Shown here piece after piece: positions 1 to 9,540 of a stretch of 17,500 bases of DNA. The notes under the pieces are model-generated. The model saw nothing but the letters and a program-made list of their open reading frames with translations. It had not been told where the DNA came from and made no database searches. The position numbers and the translations under genes were made by a program. The stretch is from Neocallimastix lanati (nom. inval.). Lineage: Eukaryota; Neocallimastigomycota; Neocallimastigomycetes; Neocallimastigales; Neocallimastigaceae. Location of the stretch: NCBI GenBank assembly GCA_016946835.1, contig JACVTC010000041.1, positions 890,001-907,500 of the forward strand, read 5' to 3'. The first letter of the stretch is position 1. Each line of letters begins with the position of its first letter.

Positions 1-1
1 A

Positions 2-32
<31 letters not shown>

Positions 33-35
33 ATA
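1..35. repeat. (AAAT)n microsatellite at the window edge
   Basis: About nine tandem ATAA units run from the first base, so the array may continue beyond the window. Confidence 0.9.
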
Positions 36-482
36 TTAATTATTAAATAATTTAATATTTTATATATATATATATATAGAATAGTAGAAAAATTGTTTAT
101 TTTTTAATAATGAAATTATTAAAAAAAAAAAACAAAAAACATTGATAATTCAATTTAAAAATTAAAAAACATTAATATTTAATTTTTTTTTACTATTACT
201 TTACTTCGCAATAGATTTTTTTTTTTTTAAATAATAACAATTTTAATAAATAAAGTTTATTATTATTATTATTTTTTTTTTATTTAAATAGTTTCTTTAT
301 TATTATAAATGTATTAGTATGTATGTATTTAAGTATCTTATCATTTCTATTGATAATAGTTATTATTATAATATTATTTAATAGTAGTATATCTCATCAA
401 AAATTATCATTATTTAAATCTTATTAGTTGTTTAATTATTACTTATGTGGTATTATTTATTTATTTACTTATTAATACTAAC

Positions 483-519
<37 letters not shown>

Positions 520-671
520 GTGATTGTTGATAAAAATACTTTTTTTTTTTTTTTATTTTATTTAAATATTTATTTCTTCCATTTAATAAGTGAATTTTAA
601 TTTCATAGGTCAAAACAATTATCGGAGTTTTCAAAAATAATTATAAAATAAAATTTTGAAAAAAAAATATA

Positions 672-674
672 TAT

Positions 675-725
<51 letters not shown>

Positions 726-728
726 TTT
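672..728. repeat. (ATTT)n microsatellite
   Basis: About 14 uninterrupted tetramer copies, the reverse complement of the AAAT unit at the left window edge. Confidence 0.92.
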
Positions 729-1030
729 CATAATACATATATTATTATTATTATTATTAATTAAAAAATTAAAAAAAAAAAAAATTTTGAAAATTTGAAA
801 ATGTTACACACAAAATTTTAATAATAATAATAATAATAATAATAATTAATAAATAAAAATATGTTTTAATATGTAAAATTTATAAAATTATGTAATTTGA
901 ATCAATAAAAATAAAAATTTATTTTTTTTTTTTTTTTTTTTTTTATTTATTTATTAATTTTATATACATATATATATTTTAATAACTAATATATAAAAAT
1001 AGTATAAAAATAAATAAATATATAATTTTA

Positions 1031-1071
<41 letters not shown>

Positions 1072-1183
1072 TCATTTGATGTTTAGTGATAAATTTATAC
1101 AATTTGATAAACTTATCATTTTTTATAATAATAATAATAGTAATAAAAAAATAGGTATATAAAATTTTAAATATACATTTATA

Positions 1184-1184
<1 letters not shown>

Positions 1185-1218
<34 letters not shown>

Positions 1219-1234
1219 AAATATTTACTTTTTA

Positions 1235-1282
<48 letters not shown>
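1185..1282. repeat. Poly-A(32) / poly-T(45) opposed homopolymers
   Basis: A run of 32 A (1185-1216) is separated by 21 mixed A/T/C bases from a run of 45 T (1238-1282). The two runs are complementary and could pair as a stem with a short loop. Run lengths may be affected by sequencing or assembly error. Confidence 0.85.
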
Positions 1283-1285
<3 letters not shown>

Positions 1286-1973
1286 CTTTTTAATATTTTA
1301 AAATTTAATTTTTTTTTTCCTTTAAATATCAACTACTACAATTATTACTAATAAGAGAATTTTGAAAAATGAAAAATAATTTTTTTTTTTTTTTTTTTTT
1401 TTTTTGGTATACTTTTTAAATATTTGTAAATTATTTAAAAATTAAAATAAAATAACAATTTCTATTAAAACAATAAAATAAAAATTAAAAAATTAAAATT
1501 AAAAAATTAAAAAAAAAAAAAAATAAAAAATAAAAAAAAAATAAAAACTATTTAAAATATTTAAAATATTTATATTAATTTTAATATATTCATAAATTAA
1601 AAACGTTTAAATTAATTTACACATTTATAAATAATTTATAAATGTTTTATGATTAAAATGGGAGGATAAATAGAATTAATAATTATAATAAAAAAAAATA
1701 TAAAAATATATTAATAAAAAAAAATAATAATAAAAATAAAATAATATATATATATATATAAATATAAAGTAAAATAATATAAAATAAAATAAATTATAAT
1801 AACATATATATATATATTTGTATTATATAATAAAATAATATAACATAAAATTTTGTATTTAAAGATTTTAACTTTTAATTTTTTTTTTTTTTTTTTTGTT
1901 TTTTTGTTGGATTATTTGTTCTTAAAATTTTTTGATTTTAAAAAAATTTTTTTTTTTTTTATATATTATTTAT

Positions 1974-3174
1974 TTACTCATTAATTACATTACGAATTTT
2001 AATTCTATTATTAGAATTACTGTTAGTATTTGTAAATTCGTTGGATGAAATTGGATTGGTATTATTATTAGGTTTGACATTATTTTCATTTATAATATCT
2101 TTAATTTTATTATTAGTGGTAGTATTATTAATATTAATATTATCATGAGTTACAGGTCTATTTGTGTTTAGATTTTCATTATCATTTCGTTTATATTCAG
2201 ATTTTATTATGGGTTCAAAATTTTGTTGTTGAGTTTCTTGACTTTTATTTAAATAAGATACATTTTTTCCTTCAATATCATTTAAATTTTTTTTAATAGT
2301 ATTGTTTTGATTTTGATTTTGGTTTGGATAAGTAGAAGAAGAATAGGATTCTTTATCTTGATGATAATTACTATTTAAATTTCTATTATTGTAAAGATGT
2401 GGAGGTAACAATTCTTTAACATTATTATTATTATTTGGATAGTTATAATTATCTACAGGTATATTAAAATTATTATTAAAATTATTATCTTCTTTTCTTA
2501 ATGCTAAAGGACTATTACCATTATTTTTATTTAAAACTGGTGGAGAATAATTTAGATAGATATCTAAGTTATTATTATTATTATTATTGTTATTATTATT
2601 ATTATTATTACTTTCTTGATAATAATTTTTATTATTAGTATTATTAGTATTATTATTATTATTATTATTATCGAAATATTTATTATTATTATTACTATTA
2701 TTATTGTTATTGTTATTGTTATTACTATTATTATTACTGTTGCTATTAATATTACTATTATTAATAATGGTTGAAGTAGTAGTAGCTGAAGTGGAGGTGA
2801 TAGCAGTAGTAGTATTTATATTAATTAAGTTATTACCACCACCATTATTACTATTAATATTATGATTAATATTATTATTACCATTATATTTTAGATCATT
2901 TAAAGGAGGATAATTATTTGACATTTCATGACCTTCATTAATATTTCTATTTGGTTCAAATTTATTTATCTCTGATTGATTAGGATTAAAATGTTTATTA
3001 TCATATTTAGAAGGATGATCATAATAGTAATTTATATTACGATTAGAATCATAATCATACGGTGGTAATGGTCTATTATTCATATTATTATAATCTCTAT
3101 TATATGAGTTTATATTATTAATATCATTATTCTCTCCTCTTTTATCCATTTCATTGAAATCTCTTCTATAGCCT

Positions 3175-3205
<31 letters not shown>

Positions 3206-4840
3206 TATTATTACCATTATAATTATCATTATAAACATTATTTTCATTATTTCTATAGATATATTCATTATTCATATTATAAAGATTTGGATTTGAATCT
3301 TTTTTATTTGGCATCATATTATTGTAATCATTAGATTCTGGTTGACCAAGATTTAAATTATCATTTTTATACATCATACCTTCATTCATCATCCTTCCTC
3401 TCTCATTATAATTATAATTATAGTATTTTGAATTTTCATATCCTTCACTTTTCTTATTATCAAAATCGTTGTTAACTTCTCTTTTTTCATTGTAGTATTG
3501 ACTTTTTTGTATAAATGATTTGGACTCTTCTTCTCTATTATTATAAAACATTTTACGATTCATGAAATCCTCATTATTCCTATCTTTTGGGGGTATACGA
3601 CCCATATCATTTTCTAATGAAAATTTTCTTGGTGGATTATGTGTATATTGACTTCTCTTAATATCATCATAAAAATTACTATTAGGTAATATATAACTAT
3701 TATCTAAAGAATTAAGCTTTCTTTTTCTACCATAACCATTACCCATTGGTACGTCAGAGTAACCGAATGAAGGTATATTTCCTTCTGGTTTATTTTCATA
3801 CATAGAATTTGACATACGACGACCATCCTCCATTTTAATATTTTTAAATCTTTCATTTTCATCATTGGTTGAATTACGCATTGTTGGTATATGTTGATAA
3901 TATTCATTTCTATCCATATTAGAAGTAGGACCTTCCATTGGCTCATTTTCTTTATGTTGCTCAGTTTTTATATTACGAATAAAATTATTACCTCTATCAC
4001 TATACATTTTTTTATTATCAAAATTATTCATATATGGATCAAGAGGAGGTTCCGGATAGTTACTCACAGATCGAATTGGCATCATATTTGGATAATCATT
4101 GATTTTATTATAATTATTGGAGTTAAGTGAAGGATTATAATCATCACGACGATTATTTATATTTGGAAAATGAGGATCATTCGTGTATTGGTTAGAATCT
4201 TTTAATTTAATCTTATCTTCTGGATAGAATGGATATTGAGAATCTTCATAATATGGTGGCATATTATTATTTTTATTAATATCTGGTTCATTCATATTAC
4301 TATGATTATTACCAGGTGGCATAATTCTATAATTATGATTATTACTATATTGATTAAGATTCATATCTTCATTATTAATATAATTTCTCATACTCATTTT
4401 ATTTCTGTTTTCCATCATAGGAGGATTCATTTTATTTCCATCCATATCTCGATAATCACCCATTGGTCCTCTCATAGATCCATTATTATAATCATAATTA
4501 TGATAATAATTATCCTGTTTAGGAATATATTTGTTATACATATTATTAGAAGAATTAGGATTTTGATAATTAGAATCCTTTATATAATCATTATGATTAC
4601 GATTCATAATCTTTTTGGTTTCATTTTCAAAAGCCCTATCACTTTTTGAATTATTTCTTTCGGCTTCTTTAGATCTTGGAAATTTACCAACATATATATA
4701 AGTTGTCTTCTTTTCATAACAATCATATCCTGGTAAATCAACAAATATTCTTTTAGATGGATGTTTACCAAGTGATTTATCCTTACGAATTCTAATTTTT
4801 AAACCTTGTTCAGCAAAAAGCTTTACTAAAGGTGAAGACT
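1974..4840 (-). CDS. Exon 9: last velvet strand plus ~930-residue Asn-rich tail (residues 362-1316)
   Basis: A single 2867-nt exon. It opens with SSPLVKLFAEQGLKIRIRKD, the C-terminal end of the velvet domain, then a lysine-rich linker (HPSKRIF...YEKKTTYIYVGKFPRSKEAE) and a long Asn/Tyr/Met/Asp-rich tail. Visible details are a basic RKRK cluster at residues 733-736, a possible nuclear localisation signal; Thr/Ser-rich patch at about 1037-1055; a run of 14 Asn at 1106-1119; and further Asn runs encoded mostly by AAT. The tail has no recognisable fold. It keeps an open frame for 2.8 kb in a region where stop codons are expected constantly, and its base composition is less A+T-extreme than the flanks, so it is coding. 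In other velvet proteins the C-terminal part can carry activation or PEST regions; here that is only analogy. Confidence 0.9.
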
Positions 4841-5757
4841 CTTTTATAATAAATAAATAAATTAATATATTAATATATTTCAAAATATTTAATGTATTAA
4901 ATAATGAGTTTTTATTACCAATTACTATTAAAATATATAATAAATAAATAAATAAATTACCTTGCATTCCAGGAAATTCTCTAGCAGAAAGAACCTTAAA
5001 ATTGTCTGATAAAATTGATTTTCTAAAAAATAATCTTTTACCATTACTTAATATAAATAAAAATATAAATTAATAAAATATATAAGAATAATAACAGTAA
5101 AAATATAAATTAATAAAATATATAAGAATAATAACAGTAAAAATATAAATACATAAAATTATTATTAAATAAAAAAAAAAAAAAAAAAAAGTAAAAAAAT
5201 ATATTATAACAAAATAAAAAATAATAATTAAATAAACAAATCAATAAACAAAATATATTTTTATTCATATTTCCATGATTGTTTCATAATTATATTTATT
5301 TTTATTATATACATGAATATTTATTTTTATATATGCAAATTATTTAATAATTTAACTAATAAATAAAAAAATACTTTACCCACTAATTTCATAAAGAGAA
5401 AACTTTAATCGATAAGTTCCCTCAACACATACTGACATATCCTATAAAATATATATATTATTATAAAATACATTATGAATAATGGATACTAATATTTAAA
5501 TCAAATAAAAAATAATAATAATAATAATAATATTACATGAAAAATGAAAAATGCACCATAAGTACTATCAAAATCTTTCATTCTTGTTAATGAAGCTACG
5601 GTTAAACCATTTGTAGCTTTTATCATTTTACCATTACTTTCAACAATTTCAAGAGATTTAGGATTATCTTTTTCTTCTTCATTTTGACAACTATCTGAAC
5701 CTTTTACTAAATTGGCGCTCATAAAGAAAAATGGTGTATGTAATAAAGTTTTACTAC

Positions 5758-5791
<34 letters not shown>

Positions 5792-7441
5792 TAATAATAT
5801 ATAATTAAAATTAATTTTTAGGATTATTATTAAAAAATGATAATAATAAATTTTAAAAATAAAAATAGAACTAAATAAATAAAATAAATAAATTTAAAAA
5901 TAATACTAATGTCTAAATATAAACTATTTTAAATTATATATATTCCAAAATGAATTCAGTTATAATGAAATCTATAATCATAATCCATTATTAATTACTT
6001 TATAAAACATTTTAAAATCATATATTCCAAAATGAATTTAATTATAATGAAATCTACAATCATATTTCATTATTAAATACTTTTAAAGCAGTAGTTCATT
6101 TATAAAATAAAATAAATAAAAAAAAAAAAAAAAAGATTTTTTTCTTACTTTGTACTACTATCGTCTACATATTCATTACCAAAAATTAATTGAACTAATT
6201 ATATCAATTATTAATTATTTTAATTTAAATTATTAATAAATAAATATTTATTCATTAATTTATTGATATGTTAATTAAATTAGTCTTTTTTTATGGTATA
6301 AATTATTGTTTTAAAAAGTATTAATTACAAATAATGCTTTACTTACTAATTGGTGGTGGATCTATAGGTCTTCTTTCTATTAAATTTAAGAATTAATGAA
6401 ATAAATATTTTTATTATCGATATTCAATAATTAGTGATATAAACATTATTAAAAATATTTAATTATTTTTAAATAATATAGTTATTTAAATCATTTTATC
6501 TTTCGTTGTACCTTTATCATTAAAATTTGAACATCTTGCATATGCTGGTTGTTGTCTTATGATTAGATTATAGTCATCACTAAATAAAAATAAAATGAAT
6601 ATTAAATATTATTTAATGAATTGTAAAAAAAAAAATAATAATAATAATAATAATAAGGTAATATTTTTCATAATTCTTTATTAATACTTTTTATTTATTA
6701 TATTTATATATAATTAGCTTTTTACTTACTTTAATCGCTTAGTTACTACATTTTTAAAAACATATTATAATCAAAAACAAAAAGGAATAAAAAAAAAAAT
6801 AAATAACAATATTTCATAAAATTAATATATATATATTTATTTATTTAATTTACTAAGAAGTTAATTCTAGTACTACACTTACAAACTTTATTATTTATGT
6901 TATTCATACTGTCCATGGTCATACTATTCATGTTATTTATATTATTCATATTATTATTTGCTATATTGTTCATGTTGTTCATGGCATCCATATTATTAAT
7001 ATTGTTCATATTTCTCATATTCATGTTATTCATACTCATATCCATATTATTAGTATTCATATTGTTGACATTACTATTACTGATATTACCATTATTTATA
7101 TTTGAACCATTTGGTATATAATTTTTATTTTTCATACGATATGAAACAGTGGGTAATTTATAGAACGTCTTTCGTAACTTTTGTTTCTTCAACGAACCAT
7201 CATTTTCTTCATTATTAATATTATTTACATCATATTTTAACATATTGTTTATATTACGTAAACTTTCTTGTGATGGGGTAGGTTGATATGTCTGAGTAGC
7301 TTGTTGTTGATTAATAGGTACAGGTGTAAAAGTAGTAAAATCTTTTTCTTTATTTGCTAAATAATCTTGTTTATTTAATTGTTCATTATATATATTTTTT
7401 TCATTATAATAATTAGAATTAAAATCAATATTTTTTGACAT
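1974..7441 (-). CDS. Velvet-domain transcription regulator with very long Asn-rich C-terminal tail (nine exons, 1316 aa)
   Basis: Spliced gene: exons 7441-6883, 6745-6730, 6579-6512, 6376-6347, 6194-6149, 5753-5537, 5441-5380, 5046-4961 and 4840-1974. All junctions use GT...AG and keep one frame of 3951 nt including the TAA stop. The velvet domain covers about residues 194-383 and carries the family blocks in order: IIRQQPAYARC, ERRPIDPPPIIQLI, FFFMSANL, SVCVEGTYRLKFSLYEI, VLSAREFPGM, SSPLVKLFAEQGLKIRIRKD. Velvet proteins (VeA, VelB, VosA, VelC) are fungal nuclear DNA-binding dimers with an NF-kB-like fold that control development and secondary metabolism. Characterised members are roughly 350-600 residues; this one is more than twice that because of an Asn-rich tail. 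I cannot assign it to one of the four subfamilies. The start at 7441 has A at -3 and an in-frame TAA 21 nt upstream. Low-complexity stretches at both ends are probably disordered. The velvet identity is near certain; exact microexon borders are slightly less so. Confidence 0.93.
4841..4960 (-). other. Intron 8: stop-free, length divisible by three
   Basis: Donor GTAATT follows GGAATGCAAG, and acceptor ATAAAAG precedes AGTCTTCACC. Removing it joins FPGMQ to ESSPLVKLF, the normal velvet sequence. The intron is 120 nt without an in-frame stop, so retention would insert 40 mostly hydrophobic residues. Its base composition (TTTATT repeats) is that of the neighbouring introns, and the translated segment has no counterpart in velvet proteins. 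Confidence 0.85.
4961..6745 (-). CDS. Exons 2-8: core of the velvet domain (residues 187-361) with introns 2-7
   Basis: Seven short exons of 16, 68, 30, 46, 217, 62 and 86 nt carry most of the velvet fold. Exon 3 gives NDDYNLIIRQQPAYARC, exons 3-4 join at NDK-ERRPIDPPPI, exon 5 continues IQLIFGNEYVDDSST, and exon 6 gives LLHTPFFFMSANLVKG followed by a polar, acidic insertion (about residues 259-275) and then NGLTVASLTRM and YGAFFIFH. Exon 7 gives DMSVCVEGTYRLKFSLYEIS, and exon 8 ends VLSAREFPGMQ. Every junction keeps frame and reconstructs conserved family motifs, which is strong internal proof of the exon borders. Donors are GTAAGT, GTACAA, GTAAGT, GTAAGA, GTAATA, GTAAAG and GTAATT for exons 2 to 8. 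Intron lengths from 1 to 8 are 137, 150, 135, 152, 395, 95, 333 and 120 nt. Confidence 0.9.
5061..5150. repeat. Perfect 40-bp tandem duplication inside intron 7
   Basis: 5061-5100 is repeated exactly at 5101-5140, with ten more bases of a third copy to 5150. It lies just upstream (in gene orientation) of the exon 8 acceptor. Read on the minus strand each unit contains no AG dinucleotide, so the duplication does not create a competing 3' splice site. The lack of any mismatch in such labile sequence suggests a recent event. Confidence 0.9.
5754..6148 (-). other. Intron 5, with an internal ~82-bp imperfect duplication
   Basis: At 395 nt this is the longest intron of the gene. It holds two diverged copies of an ~82-bp unit (about 5926-6007 and 6008-6089), both containing TATTCCAAAATGAATT and TTATAATGAAATCTA. 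The acceptor end is a poly-T/poly-A stretch followed by AAGTAG, a tandem NAGNAG acceptor. Confidence 0.8.
5926..6089. repeat. Imperfect tandem duplication, ~82-bp period (in intron 5)
   Basis: TATTCCAAAATGAATT occurs at 5941 and again at 6023. Both are followed by TTATAATGAAATCT and AATCATA, and preceded by an AAAC...TTTTAAA stretch. Several substitutions and small length differences separate the copies, so it is older than the 40-bp duplication in intron 7. Confidence 0.8.
6883..7441 (-). CDS. Exon 1: N-terminal Asn/Met-rich extension of the velvet protein (residues 1-186)
   Basis: 559 nt, 186 codons plus one base. It starts MSKNIDFNSNYYNEKN and has a moderately complex middle part with a Gln/Thr/Pro patch (QQQATQTYQPTPSQE, about residues 45-59) and a basic stretch LKKQKLRKTFYK near residues 84-95 that could serve as a nuclear localisation signal. 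From about residue 112 it becomes an Asn/Met repeat of the NNM type up to the splice site. The donor reads GTTT then GTAAGT. Without splicing the frame ends after only 12 more residues at 6845, so the shorter 198-residue open frame is the unspliced read-through and not a separate protein. Joining to exon 2 in frame leads directly into the velvet domain. Confidence 0.85.
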
Positions 7442-7474
7442 TTTATTTATATATATATATTATTTAATTTTCAT
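7442..7474 (-). promoter_or_regulatory. Short 5' leader with a possible four-codon upstream ORF
   Basis: Directly upstream of the start codon the minus strand reads an (AT)n stretch and AAATAAA before ATG. A small ORF, ATG AAA ATT AAA TAA (7474 to 7460), lies in the same frame and stops 18 nt before the main start. If transcription begins upstream of 7474 it could lower translation; the transcription start is not visible, so this is tentative. The in-frame TAA also shows that the coding frame cannot extend further 5'. Confidence 0.3.
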
Positions 7475-9340
7475 TTCTTAAATGTATATATATTATACAA
7501 TAAAAAATAAAAAAAAAAAAAAAGGTAATTTAGTTTTCTATTTAGTCCAAATAATTTTTTTATTTTATTAAATAAAACGTTATATCTTATATCTCAAATA
7601 GTTTTTTTTTTTTTTTTTTAAACTATTATATATATATATATAAGTATATTTATATATGTATAAATTTAAGATAATCAATTTTTTTTGTAAATGTTACTTC
7701 AAAAATAAAAGATCAAATAATTAAAAAAAAAATAAAAATAAAAATAAAAATAAAACTGAAGAAAAAAAAATATTTTTTTTTAATAAATAAAAAAATTTTC
7801 AAAATTATAGAAAATAAAAATAGAAAAATAAAAATCAAATAAATAAATAAAAAATATATTAATTATTTATAATATTTTATTATTTTATTTTATTATTTTA
7901 TATATTCTTTATATTATTTTATTATGCTTTATTTTTTTTTTTTTTTTTTTTTTTTGGTTTTTTTTTTTTAATAATCTTATATATTATAATATATTAAAAT
8001 AATTTATTATTAATACTTTTTTATTAATATTTTATTATTCATGTATAATAAAATAAAATAAAGGTTATAACTAAAAAAAAAAAAAAAAAAAACTAATAAA
8101 TTATAATCCATAATAATATATTCTATATTCCAATTTATTGGTATTATATTATAAATATATTATCTACACTGCTTAGTAAAAAATTATTAATATATTATTT
8201 AATTTAATTATATTTTAAATTTATAAAGTTTAAAAAAGAAAAAAATTTTGAATTTCCGTTTAAACTATAAAAAATAATAATTTATTATTTATTATAAATA
8301 TTATAATATATTAAAAAGTATAATCTAAATTTTAATAAATTTGGTTATATTTATTTTAATATATTGTTTCCATTACTATTTCAATAAAATAGGTTTAATT
8401 TAATGTAATATATATTATTTATTTGTATAATATTCCATATATAATTGAATCATAATAAATAAAAATCTTTAAAATTCTATATATATCATATAAAAATCAT
8501 TGAAGTTTACTATTTAACGATATACTTTAATATTTATTTATTATTATTAATTATAATTATTTATTATTTATTACTATTATTAATTATTATTAATATTTTT
8601 ATTATTATTAAATATTCTTATTAATATTATTATTATTATTAATTATTAAAAATGAAATACTTTTTTATTATCAATATTTAAAAAAAAAAAAAAAAAAAAG
8701 CAAACATTCTATTATCAATATTATTATTTATTATGAGTATAAATTTATTATTAACATTATAATCATTATTTAATTTCCATAAAAATATTAATTATCTTTT
8801 TTATTAGCTACTGATGTAGTTTACCTTTTTTTTTTTTATTATTTTTTTTTTATAAATAAAGGATAAAAAAAATACTTACAATATATTACTATATATAAGA
8901 AAACACTCCTTTGGTTGAAATACTAATTAAAAAAAAATTTTTTTTTAAACAATAGTATAATATTAATAATTTATCATTATAAATTACTAATGAACATGCA
9001 TATATGGATATATAGATATATGTTTAATATAAATAAGAGAATAAAAAAAGAAATACTATAAAAAAGAAGGAAATTATATTTATTTTTATATTTTAATTAT
9101 ATATAAATGGTATATAATAATTTGACTTTTTTTTTTCGTAAGAGTTAAACTATTTAAAGTTCAATATCGTAAATATAATTTAGCCTAAAAACGAACTTAT
9201 ATCTGTTTTAACAATAATATAATTTGAAAAAAGAATTAGTTTATGAACTATTTCTTATTTTTTTTTTAAAAAAAAAATAACTTTAAAATTAAGATATAAA
9301 ACAGAGATTATTGTATCAAAATTTTGAATATAAACTTTAT
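7475..9340. other. Upstream intergenic A/T spacer
   Basis: Promoter-side flank of the velvet gene. It holds poly-A and poly-T runs (for example 7931-7955, 8072-8090, 8681-8699) and short TA repeats such as 7627-7642. No open frame of meaningful complexity and no RNA gene is visible. No promoter element can be singled out, because TATA-like strings occur everywhere in this composition. Confidence 0.65.
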
Positions 9341-9540
9341 TATTATAATTATTATAATTATTATTATTATATCTATTATAATTATTATAATTATATCTAT
9401 TATAATTATTATTATTATATCTATTATAATTATTATTATAATTATTATAATTATTATTATTATATCTATTATAATTATTATAATTATATCTATTTATTAT
9501 TATATCTATTATAACTATTATAATTATTATTATTATTAAT
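9341..9540. repeat. Tandem repeat with ~24-nt period (ATATCTATTATAATTATTAT type)
   Basis: The marker ATATCTATT starts near 9369, 9393, 9417, 9462, 9486 and 9502, giving spacings of mostly 24 nt with one about double and one shortened. The linkers are TAATTATTA/ATT trinucleotides. Because the period is a multiple of three, frames on the plus strand stay open and read Tyr/Asn/Ile repeats; these are by-products of the repeat and not genes. Confidence 0.88.

Larger units (their letters stand above)
1..1973. other. Gene-free A/T region downstream of the velvet gene
   Basis: No coding region, tRNA or other RNA is supportable here. The stretch consists of simple repeats: AAAT at 1-35, TA at 61-78, ATT at 484-519, ATTT at 672-728, AAT at 820-847, ATT at 1038-1070, poly-A at 1185-1216, poly-T at 1238-1282, and scattered shorter homopolymers. 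Islands with a few more G/C bases, for example 600-640 and 1615-1670, are short and closed by stops in all frames. Confidence 0.7.

Noticed and set aside
1969-1974. AATAAA polyadenylation signal
   Set aside because: The hexamer overlaps the stop codon and is expected by chance many times in this composition; no cleavage site can be placed.
3704-3946. Minus-strand 80-residue frame
   Set aside because: Alternative-frame shadow within exon 9; the main frame continues unbroken across it.
3891-4649. Plus-strand open frames (79 and 137 residues)
   Set aside because: His/Ile-rich shadow frames antisense to the Asn/Met/Tyr-rich exon 9, with no independent motif.
4841-4967. Met at 4967 as the start of a 997-residue protein
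   Set aside because: It is an internal Met in the velvet motif FPGMQ; the following 40 residues are translated intron 8. Splicing restores FPGMQESSPL and connects to seven upstream velvet exons.
5501-5722. Independent 73-residue protein starting MSANLVKG
   Set aside because: It is part of exon 6 plus the start of intron 6 (the Leu-rich end); the upstream residues LLHTPFFF belong to the same exon.
6897-7121. Plus-strand 74-residue Leu/Ile/Met-rich frame
   Set aside because: Antisense of the Asn/Met repeat in exon 1; hydrophobic look results from the complement of AAT/ATG codons.
6845-7441. Independent 198-residue Asn/Met-rich protein
   Set aside because: The last 12 residues come from intron 1. 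A GTAAGT donor at 6882 and an in-frame continuation into the velvet core make it exon 1.
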